A DNA stretch of 64,000 nt from G965226155 sp965226155 (GTDB lineage Bacteria; Pseudomonadota; Gammaproteobacteria; Eutrophobiales; Eutrophobiaceae): NCBI GenBank assembly GCA_965226155.1, contig OZ245331.1:1426001-1490000 (forward strand). The letters are read 5' to 3'. The translations under genes were made by a program, and so were the position numbers. Positions within the stretch are counted from its first letter, which is position 1. Each line of letters starts with the position of its first letter. The notes beneath the pieces were generated by a model. The model saw only the letters and a list, made by a program, of their open reading frames with translations. It ran no database searches and had not been told where the DNA came from. Shown piece after piece: positions 9,397 to 19,746 of the stretch.

Positions 9397-9744
9397 GACT
9401 GTTCCTTATTTCTCCCTGGGACTATTACCCAGCTAAGCATTGCCTTTCGCAATGAAATGACTCGAAATTAGGGTTATTTCGCAATCTCTGTTCCAAGTTA
9501 TTGTAATTTTTATAATATTGTGACCGACTCGACATAATCATAAACAGGTTAATGCAGTCTCGCGTTTTAAGGTAAATTAGTAAATTACTATATAAATTAA
9601 TAAGATACATTAATAAATAACAAATTCGACCTCCGCTGAATTGTAATTATTTCGTCTATAGTTATTGTGTCCAGAACGAGATATACTTAAGAAATCAGCT
9701 GAAAGTGTCACTTTTTAACGACATCATTCTTAACCGTCCATATT
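9397..9744. other. Gene-free interval between the 541-residue protein gene and acyP
   Basis: AT-rich, 348 bp between divergent genes, so it should hold promoters for both. A 61-codon minus-strand frame (9425-9610) is rich in Asn, Tyr and Arg, has no ribosome binding site and resembles nothing I know; I do not call it. No tRNA-like fold or strong hairpin is visible. Confidence 0.5.
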
Positions 9745-10014
9745 ATGAATAAATCGGTACATTTTACGGTTCCCGGCAGGGCCCAAGGTGTCTTTTTTAG
9801 GATGGCAACCAAACTTCAAGCAGATCAGCAAAATGTCAAAGGTTGGGTATGCAATCTGGCTGACGGACGAGTCGAAGGCGTCGCTATGGCTGAGCAGGCG
9901 AGTCTGAACTCATTTATCGAATGGCTAAACTGTGGGCCGGAATTGGCTAGAGTATCGAAGGTTGAACTGAATGAAATAGAGATTGAAGATTTTGACGGAT
10001 TTGAAATCAGGTAG
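9745..10014 (+). CDS. acyP: Acylphosphatase
   Basis: An 89-residue protein of exactly the usual size. VPGRAQGVFFR is the phosphate-binding loop with catalytic Arg19, and GWVCNLADGRVEG carries the catalytic Asn37. It hydrolyses acyl phosphates such as acetyl phosphate; its physiological role in bacteria is unclear. It stands alone, convergent with proS across 45 bp. Confidence 0.95.
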   Translation: MNKSVHFTVPGRAQGVFFRMATKLQADQQNVKGWVCNLADGRVEGVAMAEQASLNSFIEWLNCGPELARVSKVELNEIEIEDFDGFEIR

Positions 10015-10059
10015 TAAGTGAATAGTGAAATGTAGTAACTGTGGGTTATATTACTTATT

Positions 10060-11766
10060 CTAGTTAATCTTGCTCTTTATATATTCAACGACACCTTCAA
10101 GTGGAATATCTACACTGTCTGTGTCCCTCCTACCTTTATATTCTAGGGTGCCGCTATCCAGCCCCTTTTCACTGAATACGATACGGTGCGGAATCCCTAT
10201 CAATTCTATGTCAGCAAACATAACACCAGGACGTTTGCGACGATCATCCAGTAGCACTTCTATTCCTGACTCGATCAGTGACGAGTAAAGCGTCATGACT
10301 GCATCGCGTAGACGCTTAGACTTGTGCATGTTAATTGGTACTATAGCAAGCGTGTAGGGTGCGATAGATAGGGGCCATATAATGCCGCGAGCATCGTGAT
10401 TTTGTTCGATGGCTGCAGCTACGATTCGGGTGACACCGATACCATAACAACCCATAATCAATGTGACAGATTTACCTTTTTCATCAAGGCAGGTTGCATT
10501 CAGTGCCTCACTGTATTTTGTCCCGAGCTGGAAAATATGTCCGACCTCAATACCACGGGCGATCTTCACAGGACCTGAACCATTGGCAGGAGATTCGCCC
10601 TCGGTGATAGCTCGGAGATCAGCACATAATGGCTTTGGCAAATCCCGTTCCCAATTTACCCCGGTAAGATGAAATTCCGGCAGGTTCGCACCACAGACAA
10701 AATCGGCCAGCACAGATGCACTGTGGTCGACAATGATGGGTATCTTCGAATCCACTGGCCCGAGCGATCCGATATCACACTCGGTTGCCTTACGGACGTC
10801 ATCACTAGAAGCAAACTTCAATGGCTTTAGGACCATCGCTAGTCGTTCGGCTTTCACTCGGTTTAATTCATGATCACCTCTAAGCACAAGGGAAACTAAC
10901 TTGTCATCAGTGCCGTATACCACTAGCGTCTTGACGCACTCTGAGGGAGCTACCTTTAGAAAGTTGCATACCTGCTCAATGGTATGTTGTCTGGAAGTCG
11001 CCACCTTCTCCATTTTTTTTGAAGCTGCGGGCCTCTCTGTTTGTTGCTCGTCCAAATCTACCAGCTCGATGTTAGCAGCATAGTCACCGTCCTCGGTGTA
11101 GACGATCTGATCTTCTCCCGAATCAGCAAGCACGTGAAATTCATGAGACTTTTCACCACCGATATTTCCGCTGTCGGCGATCACGGCTCGATAGTGTAAA
11201 CCTAGTCGATCAAATATCTGGCAGTAGGTCTTGTACATCTGTTGATAGGTATCCTCTAGTGATTCATCAGTCAGATGAAAGGAATAGGCGTCCTTCATAA
11301 TAAATTCGCGCGCGCGCATAATACCGAATCGGGGCCGAATCTCGTCGCGGATTTTAGTCTGGATCTGATAAAAATTGGCAGGCAATTGTTTGTAGCTTCT
11401 GATTTCGCGTCGTACCAGGTCGGTAACGACCTCTTCATGAGTCGGCCCGAAGCAGAATTGACGTTGATGGCGATCTGAGATTCGCAATAGTTCCGGCCCG
11501 TACTCTGTCCATCGTCCCGATTCCTGCCACAGCTCTGCGGGTTGCATGGCCGACATTAGAATTTCCTGGGCACCGGTGTGATTCATTTCCTCGCGGATGA
11601 TGTGTTCCACTTTACGCAATACCCGCAGACCTAAGGGAAGCCAGGTATAGATACCAGCGGCCAGCTGTCGAATCATCCCTGACCTTAACATCAGTTTATG
11701 GCTGATGACCTCCACATCTGCCGGCGCATCTCGTAATGTTGCAATAAGTAGATTGGTTGTTTGCAT
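10060..11766 (-). CDS. proS: Prolyl-tRNA synthetase
   Basis: A 568-residue class II aminoacyl-tRNA synthetase of the bacterial type. Motif 1 region: LPLGLRVLRKVEHIIREEM; motif 2: FCFGPTHEEVVTDLVRREI and FRPRFG-like IRPRFGIMRAREFIMKD; motif 3: CYGIGVTRIVAAAIE. The inserted YbaK-like editing domain lies at about residues 225-400 (HTIEQVCNFLKVAP, SDDVRKATECDIGSLGPV) and clears mischarged Ala-tRNA(Pro). The C-terminal anticodon-binding domain starts near IAPYTLAIVPINM. It is divergent from the ilv operon. Confidence 0.97.
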   Translation of the reverse strand: MQTTNLLIATLRDAPADVEVISHKLMLRSGMIRQLAAGIYTWLPLGLRVLRKVEHIIREEMNHTGAQEILMSAMQPAELWQESGRWTEYGPELLRISDRHQRQFCFGPTHEEVVTDLVRREIRSYKQLPANFYQIQTKIRDEIRPRFGIMRAREFIMKDAYSFHLTDESLEDTYQQMYKTYCQIFDRLGLHYRAVIADSGNIGGEKSHEFHVLADSGEDQIVYTEDGDYAANIELVDLDEQQTERPAASKKMEKVATSRQHTIEQVCNFLKVAPSECVKTLVVYGTDDKLVSLVLRGDHELNRVKAERLAMVLKPLKFASSDDVRKATECDIGSLGPVDSKIPIIVDHSASVLADFVCGANLPEFHLTGVNWERDLPKPLCADLRAITEGESPANGSGPVKIARGIEVGHIFQLGTKYSEALNATCLDEKGKSVTLIMGCYGIGVTRIVAAAIEQNHDARGIIWPLSIAPYTLAIVPINMHKSKRLRDAVMTLYSSLIESGIEVLLDDRRKRPGVMFADIELIGIPHRIVFSEKGLDSGTLEYKGRRDTDSVDIPLEGVVEYIKSKIN

Positions 11767-11878
11767 AAGATGTACTAGTGTTTTGGTTCGTACCTGAAAG
11801 TCGTGTATGTTACACCGATACGGGTTGGGAAGGTCGAAGTTCCTCCATCATTTCTCCGGCGACTAAGTTAACTGTGTT

Positions 11879-11893
11879 TTGTGCGAAGCACAA
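11879..11893 (+). other. Small perfect hairpin in the ilv upstream region
   Basis: TTGTGC-GAA-GCACAA forms a 6 bp stem with a three-base loop about 70 bp upstream of the acetolactate synthase start. It could be an operator or a leader element of the ilv operon. No U-tract follows and I see no leader peptide rich in Leu, Val or Ile, so classical attenuation is not supported. Confidence 0.3.
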
Positions 11894-11961
11894 CTTGACC
11901 TCTGTTAAGAATATCAGTAAGTTACAGGTGCTTACCAACTAAATATAAGCGGGTCAATGAA

Positions 11962-13689
<1,728 letters not shown>

Positions 13690-13694
13690 CACTC

Positions 13695-14180
13695 ATGCGC
13701 CATATTCTCTCCTTGCTCGTTGAAAACGAAGCTGGCGCGCTGTCGAGAATTTCAGGCCTGTTTTCTGCCCGTGCATATAATATTGAGTCGCTTACTGTCG
13801 CCCCGACTGAAGATGAGACTGTATCGCGAATGACCATCATTACGGTTGGATCCGATGAAATCGTCGAACAGATAACCAAGCAGGTAAACAAACTGGTTGA
13901 TGTTATCAAGGTGGTTGATCTCAGTGGCAGACGCCATATAAGTCGAGAGCTGTTGTTGATAAAAGTGCATGCTAATATTGAATCAGGTGAAAAGCTGAAG
14001 GATCTGATTGAATGTTTCCATGCCAGCATCGTCGATGACAGTGAGGATACCATTACGGTTGAGCTGTCTGATGAAAGCAACAAAATTGATGAATTTATCG
14101 AGGCTGTTGAAAAGGAATTAATCATTGAGGTAGTTCGTTCGGGTGTGATAGGTATTGCTGTTGGTAGTAAGGCCATTTAA
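13695..14180 (+). CDS. ilvH: Acetolactate synthase small (regulatory) subunit
   Basis: A 161-residue protein. The N-terminal ACT domain (HILSLLVENEAGALSRISGL, YNIESLTVAPTED) binds valine and confers feedback inhibition on the catalytic subunit; the C-terminal half (ELLLIKVHA, DSEDTITVELSDESNKID) is the second ferredoxin-like domain. The gene starts 5 bp after the large-subunit stop, consistent with translational coupling and subunit assembly. Confidence 0.96.
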   Translation: MRHILSLLVENEAGALSRISGLFSARAYNIESLTVAPTEDETVSRMTIITVGSDEIVEQITKQVNKLVDVIKVVDLSGRRHISRELLLIKVHANIESGEKLKDLIECFHASIVDDSEDTITVELSDESNKIDEFIEAVEKELIIEVVRSGVIGIAVGSKAI

Positions 14181-14217
14181 AGTTAACTGTTAAAAAAACA
14201 AAAGAGAGAGAGTTGGA

Positions 14218-15234
14218 ATGAATATTTATTATGACAAAGACGCAGACCTGTCTTTGATAAAGGGTAAAAAAGTCACCATCATAGGCTATGGTTCACAAGG
14301 TCATGCTCATGCAAATAATTTAAAAGACTCGGGTGTGAATATATGTGTAGGTTTGCGCGAAGGGTCCTCATCCGAGAAAAAAGCAAAGTCTGCCGGTATC
14401 ACGACTAAATCGGTAAATGATGCTGTCGCCTGGGCTGATGTAGTTATGGTACTTGCGCCGGATGAACATCAGGCCACGCTATATAATGAACAGATCCAGC
14501 CGAATATTAGGCAGGGTGGCGCCCTTGCATTTGCCCACGGCTTTAATATTCACTTCCAGCAGATCGGCCCGCGGGCTGATCTAGATGTGTTCATGATCGC
14601 ACCGAAAGGTCCGGGCCACCTGGTCCGTTCGACCTATACACAAGGTGGCGGAGTTCCGTCTTTGATCGCTGTGCATCAAGATGCCTCAGGGCAAGCGAAA
14701 GACCTTGCCCTTTCCTATGCCTGTGCGAACGGTGGAACACGTGCTGGCGTCATCGAAACCACCTTCAAGGAAGAAACCGAGACGGATTTGTTCGGTGAGC
14801 AAGCAGTATTATGTGGTGGCATCACGGCATTGATTCAGGCCGGTTTCGATACCTTGGTGGAGGCCGGATATGCCCCTGAAATGGCATACTTCGAATGCTT
14901 GCACGAAACGAAGCTGATCATCGACCTGATTTATGAAGGTGGTATCGCCAATATGCGCTATTCAATTTCCAATACGGCTGAATACGGTGATTTTACTCGT
15001 GGGCCACGCATTATCACCGATGAAACTCGGCGTGAAATGAAAAAAATATTGAAAGAAATTCAAACCGGTCAGTTTGCTCGTGAATTCATCCTTGAAAATC
15101 AAAGCGGCACACCGGTAATGAAGGCTGAACGTCGGATTAGCAAAGAACATTTGCTCGAAAAGGTCGGTTCAAAATTACGTTCTATGATGCCGTGGATTTC
15201 GAAAAACAAACTTGTCGACACGGAAAAAAACTGA
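14218..15234 (+). CDS. ilvC: Ketol-acid reductoisomerase (class I)
   Basis: A 338-residue class I enzyme that isomerises and reduces acetolactate with NADPH and Mg2+. VTIIGYGSQGHAHANNLKDS is the dinucleotide-binding loop; GPGHLVRSTYTQGGGVP, the metal-binding ETFKEETETDLFGEQAVL region (read as IETTFKEETETDLFGEQ) and MRYSISNTAEYGDFTRGP are family signatures. A purine run (AGAGAGAG) precedes the ATG. Third gene of the ilv operon, 37 bp after ilvH. Confidence 0.97.
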   Translation: MNIYYDKDADLSLIKGKKVTIIGYGSQGHAHANNLKDSGVNICVGLREGSSSEKKAKSAGITTKSVNDAVAWADVVMVLAPDEHQATLYNEQIQPNIRQGGALAFAHGFNIHFQQIGPRADLDVFMIAPKGPGHLVRSTYTQGGGVPSLIAVHQDASGQAKDLALSYACANGGTRAGVIETTFKEETETDLFGEQAVLCGGITALIQAGFDTLVEAGYAPEMAYFECLHETKLIIDLIYEGGIANMRYSISNTAEYGDFTRGPRIITDETRREMKKILKEIQTGQFAREFILENQSGTPVMKAERRISKEHLLEKVGSKLRSMMPWISKNKLVDTEKN

Positions 15235-15305
15235 TTCGAATTCAATTAGCTAATAATTTTGACTAAAGATTTATTTTATGTTCGTTTGAGTTTGGTTATC
15301 GCAAA

Positions 15306-15938
15306 TTGAAAAACAATGGTCAGCATCTAGTCGCTAGGGAAGGTTGGTTGCCGGTCGGTATAGTTCTGGTTTTGAGCTTCCTAGGCAAGATTTATCTCGG
15401 TTGGTTCGCGTTTATTATTCTATTTATCTTCTTCCTAGCTCTCTGTTATATATTCCGTGATCCTAAACGTACGATACCTTCAGCACCGTTGGCTGTGGTT
15501 AGCCCGTGCGCTGGCGAAATTGTCGCAGTGGAAACGGTGACTGACTCCTGGTTGAACCGTCCAGCAGTAAGATGTCGCATACGCATGTCGATTTGGAATG
15601 TGCATATATTACGTAGTCCCATTGAAGGCAAGGTGATGGATCAGTGGTATTCAGATGGGAATGAGCCTGGCGTAAGAAAACGCTATTCATACTGGATCAA
15701 GACAGACGAGAATGATGATGTCATTTTGTCATTGGCGCTAGGGCGTGGTGCGTTACTCGCAAAGATGAGTATTCATTGCGGAGAACGAACAGGTCAGGGT
15801 CAAAACAGTGGATTTTTATATTTCAGTGGACTAGTAGATGTATTGGTGCCTGAAAATGCGCGGATAGAAATAAAAGAGGGTGACTATGTCTTATCCGGTC
15901 AATCAGTATTAGCTCAATTTATCCATACTAGCGGCTAA
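15306..15938 (+). CDS. psd: Phosphatidylserine decarboxylase-like protein (short form) without the usual Gly-Ser cleavage site
   Basis: A 210-residue protein starting at TTG. Two N-terminal membrane helices (WLPVGIVLVLSFLGKIYLGW; FAFIILFIFFLALCYIFRDP) and VVSPCAGEIVAVE, MSIWNVHILRSPIEG match the short Psd family that makes phosphatidylethanolamine from phosphatidylserine. The pro-enzyme normally splits itself at a Gly-Ser pair in a FGSRVD-like segment to create the pyruvoyl cofactor; here the corresponding run is YFSGLVDVLVP, so Ser and Gly appear exchanged. Its place between ilvC and pssA, the enzyme that makes its substrate, supports the assignment. Activity is uncertain. Confidence 0.8.
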   Translation: MKNNGQHLVAREGWLPVGIVLVLSFLGKIYLGWFAFIILFIFFLALCYIFRDPKRTIPSAPLAVVSPCAGEIVAVETVTDSWLNRPAVRCRIRMSIWNVHILRSPIEGKVMDQWYSDGNEPGVRKRYSYWIKTDENDDVILSLALGRGALLAKMSIHCGERTGQGQNSGFLYFSGLVDVLVPENARIEIKEGDYVLSGQSVLAQFIHTSG

Positions 15939-16037
15939 ACTAACATTGGACGTGTCTCCTAATAATCGAATACTGGTTACGAAGCAATACCTCCGGTATC
16001 CTTTGTCTATGAAAATTAGATTTATTGGAAATCAGTA

Positions 16038-16790
16038 ATGGGTCGGCGCCGAGGGATCTATCTGTTGCCGAACCTGTTCACTACTTCGGCATTGTTTGCT
16101 GGGTTTTATTCTATAATTGCTTCCATCAATTACCGGTTTGAAGCTGCTGCAATAGCGATATTCGTCGCAATGATACTCGACGGTATGGATGGCAGGATTG
16201 CGCGCATGACTCATACCCAGACCGACTTTGGCGTCCAATACGATAGCCTGTCTGACATGGTATCTTTCGGCATTGCACCAGCATTGGCAATCTACCAGTG
16301 GTCGTTATTCGATCTAGGCAAGCTCGGCTGGTCTGCTGCGTTTATCTACACTGCTGCTGCTGCTCTGCGATTGGCTAGGTTCAATACCCAGTCAGGTACT
16401 GAGGACAAGCGATATTTTCAAGGTCTGGCCAGTCCACCGGCCGCCGCGCTGATCGCGGGAGTAGTGTGGCTTGGTAGTAGTTATGATTTATCAGGTAGCA
16501 CAACCATCCTGGTTGCAACACTGCTGATTACTGTGATTACCGGAATATTGATGGTCAGTAATATTCGCTATCATAGCTTCAAGCAACTGGATCTCTCGAG
16601 TAGGGTTCCGTTTATCGCGGTGTTAGTGGTTGTGCTGGTGTTTTTCTTTTTCTCTAGCAATCCACCGGTAGTTTTGACAGTCGTAGCACTTGGTTATGCT
16701 TGCTCGGGGCCGATCTTTACTCTAGTAATGTTGCGTAAACATCGCGCTAGCCGAAAAGTAAACGTAGATTCGAGTAGTCAGACCGATTAA
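16038..16790 (+). CDS. pssA: CDP-diacylglycerol-serine O-phosphatidyltransferase
   Basis: A 250-residue polytopic membrane protein that makes phosphatidylserine. The CDP-alcohol phosphotransferase motif D-G-x2-A-R-x8-G-x3-D-x3-D is complete: DGMDGRIARMTHTQTDFG followed by QYDSLSD, at about residues 47-72. Six or so hydrophobic segments follow, ending in a basic tail. It lies 99 bp downstream of psd; the two act in consecutive steps of phosphatidylethanolamine synthesis. Confidence 0.95.
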   Translation: MGRRRGIYLLPNLFTTSALFAGFYSIIASINYRFEAAAIAIFVAMILDGMDGRIARMTHTQTDFGVQYDSLSDMVSFGIAPALAIYQWSLFDLGKLGWSAAFIYTAAAALRLARFNTQSGTEDKRYFQGLASPPAAALIAGVVWLGSSYDLSGSTTILVATLLITVITGILMVSNIRYHSFKQLDLSSRVPFIAVLVVVLVFFFFSSNPPVVLTVVALGYACSGPIFTLVMLRKHRASRKVNVDSSSQTD

Positions 16791-17030
16791 TTACTTGGTA
16801 AATCACGCGGATAACGATATAGTTTATGCTATGAAAGTTACTCATAATCAATTTAATAACTGTTTTTCAGCGGATAAACTTCCGACGAGGCTATCCTTAC
16901 GCCTATCTCTGCGCCTGCCCTGCTAGGGCAGACAACTTCGAACTACATCATTTTCACCCGAATTTTTACGAATAATTATCGCCATCCGGCGTTAATTTAG
17001 GTATATGTTATTGTTTGCTGGAGCAGGAAC
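16791..17030 (+). promoter_or_regulatory. Possible leader/promoter region of leuA with a small hairpin
   Basis: A 240 bp gap before leuA. At 16916-16930 the sequence TGCCCT-GCT-AGGGCA is a perfect 6 bp stem. No U-tract follows, so it is not a terminator. I see no Leu-rich leader peptide. A GGAG Shine-Dalgarno lies close to the leuA ATG (about 17018-17021). Confidence 0.3.
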
Positions 17031-18566
17031 ATGAAAGACAAATTAATTATATTCGATACGACATTACGGGACGGTGAACAGAGTCCCGGTGCCTCAATGA
17101 CGCGTGAGGAAAAGGTCATGATTGCCAAGGCGCTTGAAAAAATGCGAGTCGATATTATCGAGGCAGGTTTTCCAATCGCCAGTTCTGGTGAGTTTGAAGC
17201 GGTTAAGGCCGTTGCATCTGCCGTTAGTGATAGCACAGTGTGTGGATTGGCGAGGGCCAATGACGCTGATATTGATGCTGCGGCTAATGCACTAGAATCT
17301 GCAAGCTCTGCTCGTATCCATACTTTTATTGCCACTTCATCTATACATATGGAACATAAGTTGCGGATGAATCCAGATGATGTGGTAGCTGCCGCCGTGC
17401 GCGCGGTGAAACGTGCAAGGAATTATACTGATGATGTGGAATTTTCACCGGAAGATGCTGGTCGGTCCGAGTTGGAATTTTTATGTAGGGTGATTGAGGC
17501 AGTAATCAATGCTGGCGCGACCACTATCAACTTTCCGGACACAGTCGGTTACAGCGTTCCGAAACAATTTGGTGAAACTATTCGTCAGCTGATGGAAATG
17601 GTACCGAATGCTGACAAGGTTGTCTTTTCTGTTCATTGTCATAACGATCTAGGATTGGCTGTTTCCAATTCTTTGTCAGCAGTGTTGAACGGCGCCAGGC
17701 AGGTCGAATGTACAATTAACGGACTCGGAGAACGAGCCGGTAATGCCGCGTTGGAAGAGATCGTCATGGCCGTGCGTACCCGGAAAGATTATTTTCCGTG
17801 CGAAACCAATCTAGATACAACGGAGATTGTTAATTGCTCGAGACTCGTGGCAAATATCACAGGTTTTCCGATCCAGCCAAACAAGGCTATTGTCGGTGCC
17901 AATGCATTTGCCCATGAATCAGGTATCCACCAGGACGGTATAATAAAAAGTCGGGAAACATATGAAATCATGCGCGCCCAGGACGTAGGCTGGCAGACCA
18001 ACCGCTTAGTTCTAGGGAAACATTCCGGTAGAAATGCCTTCAAGACTCGGTTGAAGGAATTAGGACATGAATTTAAAAATGCTGATGAGCTAAATGAGAG
18101 TTTTAACCGATTTAAGGAGCTCGCTGATAAAAAGCATGAAATATTTGATGAAGACCTGCAGGCACTTGTTGCTGAAACTCTGCAAATTTCGAATAACGAA
18201 AGGGTAAAGCTTTTATCATTAAAAGTAATTATCGAGACCGGAGAGATCCCCTCGGCCCAGATTACCTTGTCTGTTGATGACAAGGAAGTTAACGGCAATG
18301 CCACTGGGGATGGACCTGTTGATGCGGTATTTAGAGCAATAGAAAATATCGTAGACAGTGACTGCGTGTTGAAGCTGTATTCTGTCAATAATATAACAGG
18401 CGGAACCGACGCACAGGGTGAAGTCACTGTGCGCATCGAAAAACAAGGCCGGATTATTAACGGCCGTGGATCGGATACCGACATAATTACAGCGTCGGCC
18501 AAGGCCTACATCAATGCAATCAACCGCACCTATGAAAATATCGATCGCGCTCATCCTCAGATATGA
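17031..18566 (+). CDS. leuA: 2-isopropylmalate synthase
   Basis: A 511-residue enzyme that condenses acetyl-CoA and 2-oxoisovalerate, committing carbon to leucine. The TIM-barrel motifs are present: IIFDTTLRDGEQSPGASMT with the metal-binding Asp, INFPDTVGYSVP, and VHCHNDLGLAVSNS with metal-binding His residues. A linker (ANAFAHESGIHQDGI) precedes the C-terminal LeuA dimer domain (from about residue 390) that binds leucine for feedback inhibition. It takes its substrate from the upstream ilv pathway. The stop overlaps the next gene's ATG by four bases (ATGA). Confidence 0.97.
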   Translation: MKDKLIIFDTTLRDGEQSPGASMTREEKVMIAKALEKMRVDIIEAGFPIASSGEFEAVKAVASAVSDSTVCGLARANDADIDAAANALESASSARIHTFIATSSIHMEHKLRMNPDDVVAAAVRAVKRARNYTDDVEFSPEDAGRSELEFLCRVIEAVINAGATTINFPDTVGYSVPKQFGETIRQLMEMVPNADKVVFSVHCHNDLGLAVSNSLSAVLNGARQVECTINGLGERAGNAALEEIVMAVRTRKDYFPCETNLDTTEIVNCSRLVANITGFPIQPNKAIVGANAFAHESGIHQDGIIKSRETYEIMRAQDVGWQTNRLVLGKHSGRNAFKTRLKELGHEFKNADELNESFNRFKELADKKHEIFDEDLQALVAETLQISNNERVKLLSLKVIIETGEIPSAQITLSVDDKEVNGNATGDGPVDAVFRAIENIVDSDCVLKLYSVNNITGGTDAQGEVTVRIEKQGRIINGRGSDTDIITASAKAYINAINRTYENIDRAHPQI

Positions 18567-19252
18567 ATTTGTCATCCAGACAATGTGAATATTTGAGATT
18601 GATGGGCATTGATGTTTGGGTGAGTCGCGAACAGTTGTTGCCTGTTGAATATGATGGCCCGATTACTTCTGAAGCCTTTGTTGATAATTCGGGCGCGGGT
18701 GAATGGGAAACACTGCGCAATCAAGTCTCGGTCTGTCAAAAATGTAGTTTACATCAGGGCCGGACCCAGACTGTTTTTGGTGCCGGTGATATTCATGCAG
18801 ATTGGATGATTATTGGTGAAGCTCCGGGAGCGGAAGAAGATCGAAAAGGAGAGCCATTCGTCGGTAGGGCGGGAAAATTACTGACTGCTATGTTTCAGGC
18901 GATTGGTCTAGACCGTAACAAAGTATTTATTACTAATATCCTGAAATGTCGTCCTCCTTCTAACCGTGATCCGCGGCTAGAAGAAGCTTCTGCCTGTGAA
19001 TCCTATCTCATGCACCAAATTGCATTGGTGAAACCTAAGATTATCCTTGCTGTAGGCAGGGTGGCAGCGCAAAATCTTTTGAAGACCGATACACCAATTG
19101 GGAGAATGAGGGGTAGGCACTATGAATTTTCAGAAATGAAAATCCCAGTTGTCGTTACCTATCATCCTGCACACTTGTTAAGATCGCCGAAAGAAAAACG
19201 AAAATCGTTACAGGATTTGCAAAGAGCAGTGGACATATACAGGCAAGGCTAA
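18563..19252 (+). CDS. Uracil-DNA glycosylase, family 4 (iron-sulfur)
   Basis: A 229-residue protein. Motif A is IIGEAPGAEEDRKGEPFVGR and motif B is VVTYHPAHLLR, both typical of family 4 glycosylases that remove uracil from DNA in base excision repair. Four Cys residues positioned to bind a 4Fe-4S cluster are visible: the VCQKC pair near residue 56, KCRPP and the later CESY. The extra N-terminal segment (QCEYLRLMGIDVWV) occurs in proteobacterial homologues often annotated as phage-type DNA polymerase. It overlaps leuA by four bases, and rimI starts two bases after its stop. Confidence 0.93.
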   Translation: MNLSSRQCEYLRLMGIDVWVSREQLLPVEYDGPITSEAFVDNSGAGEWETLRNQVSVCQKCSLHQGRTQTVFGAGDIHADWMIIGEAPGAEEDRKGEPFVGRAGKLLTAMFQAIGLDRNKVFITNILKCRPPSNRDPRLEEASACESYLMHQIALVKPKIILAVGRVAAQNLLKTDTPIGRMRGRHYEFSEMKIPVVVTYHPAHLLRSPKEKRKSLQDLQRAVDIYRQG

Positions 19253-19253
19253 T

Positions 19254-19721
19254 ATGAGTGTGGTTATTCAACATAACAACCAAAAATTTCGACCAATGGA
19301 CGAATCGGATTTGACTCAGGTCATGGTGCTTGAGCATTCAGCATATGAATTTCCTTGGAGCAGGACCATATTCCGTGATTGTCTACGCGTTGGTTACAGC
19401 TGTTGGGTCGTAGAACGCGATATTTTACTTGATGCTTATGGCGTCATGTCGGTTGCCGCTGGTGAAAGTCATATCTTGAATCTTTGTGTCAGAACGGAAT
19501 TACAGGGTTGCGGCATAGGCGGGCAGATGTTGGAATTTCTGTTAGATGTTGCTAGAAAGCATCGGGCGGATACTGCTTTTCTCGAAGTTCGACCGTCGAA
19601 TGAAAAAGCCTCGCGGTTGTATCTTCAGTCCGGATTCTATGAAGTAGGAATCAGACGAGATTATTATCAGGCCAAATCCGGTCGTGAAGACGCCACTATC
19701 ATGGCCAGATCGATTAGCTAA
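19254..19721 (+). CDS. rimI: Ribosomal protein S18 alanine N-acetyltransferase
   Basis: A 155-residue GNAT acetyltransferase. ILNLCVRTELQGCGIGGQML contains the acetyl-CoA pyrophosphate-binding Q-x2-G-x-G loop, and FLEVRPSNEKASRLYLQSGF is the conserved RimI segment. The family acetylates the N-terminus of ribosomal protein S18. It immediately follows the uracil-DNA glycosylase gene, and cysM follows after 25 bp. Confidence 0.9.
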   Translation: MSVVIQHNNQKFRPMDESDLTQVMVLEHSAYEFPWSRTIFRDCLRVGYSCWVVERDILLDAYGVMSVAAGESHILNLCVRTELQGCGIGGQMLEFLLDVARKHRADTAFLEVRPSNEKASRLYLQSGFYEVGIRRDYYQAKSGREDATIMARSIS

Positions 19722-19746
19722 GCTAATATAAAAGTAACTTATCATC

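Noticed and set aside
9425..9610. Small minus-strand gene in the gap before acyP
   Set aside because: No ribosome binding site, low-complexity Asn/Tyr content, and no similarity to known small proteins.
16791..17030. T-box or leucine attenuator before leuA
   Set aside because: One small stem is present, but no leader peptide with Leu codons, no antiterminator pair and no U-tract.
17789..18502. 237-codon minus-strand frame opposite leuA
   Set aside because: Ser/Leu-rich antisense shadow of a conserved gene, with no start signal.
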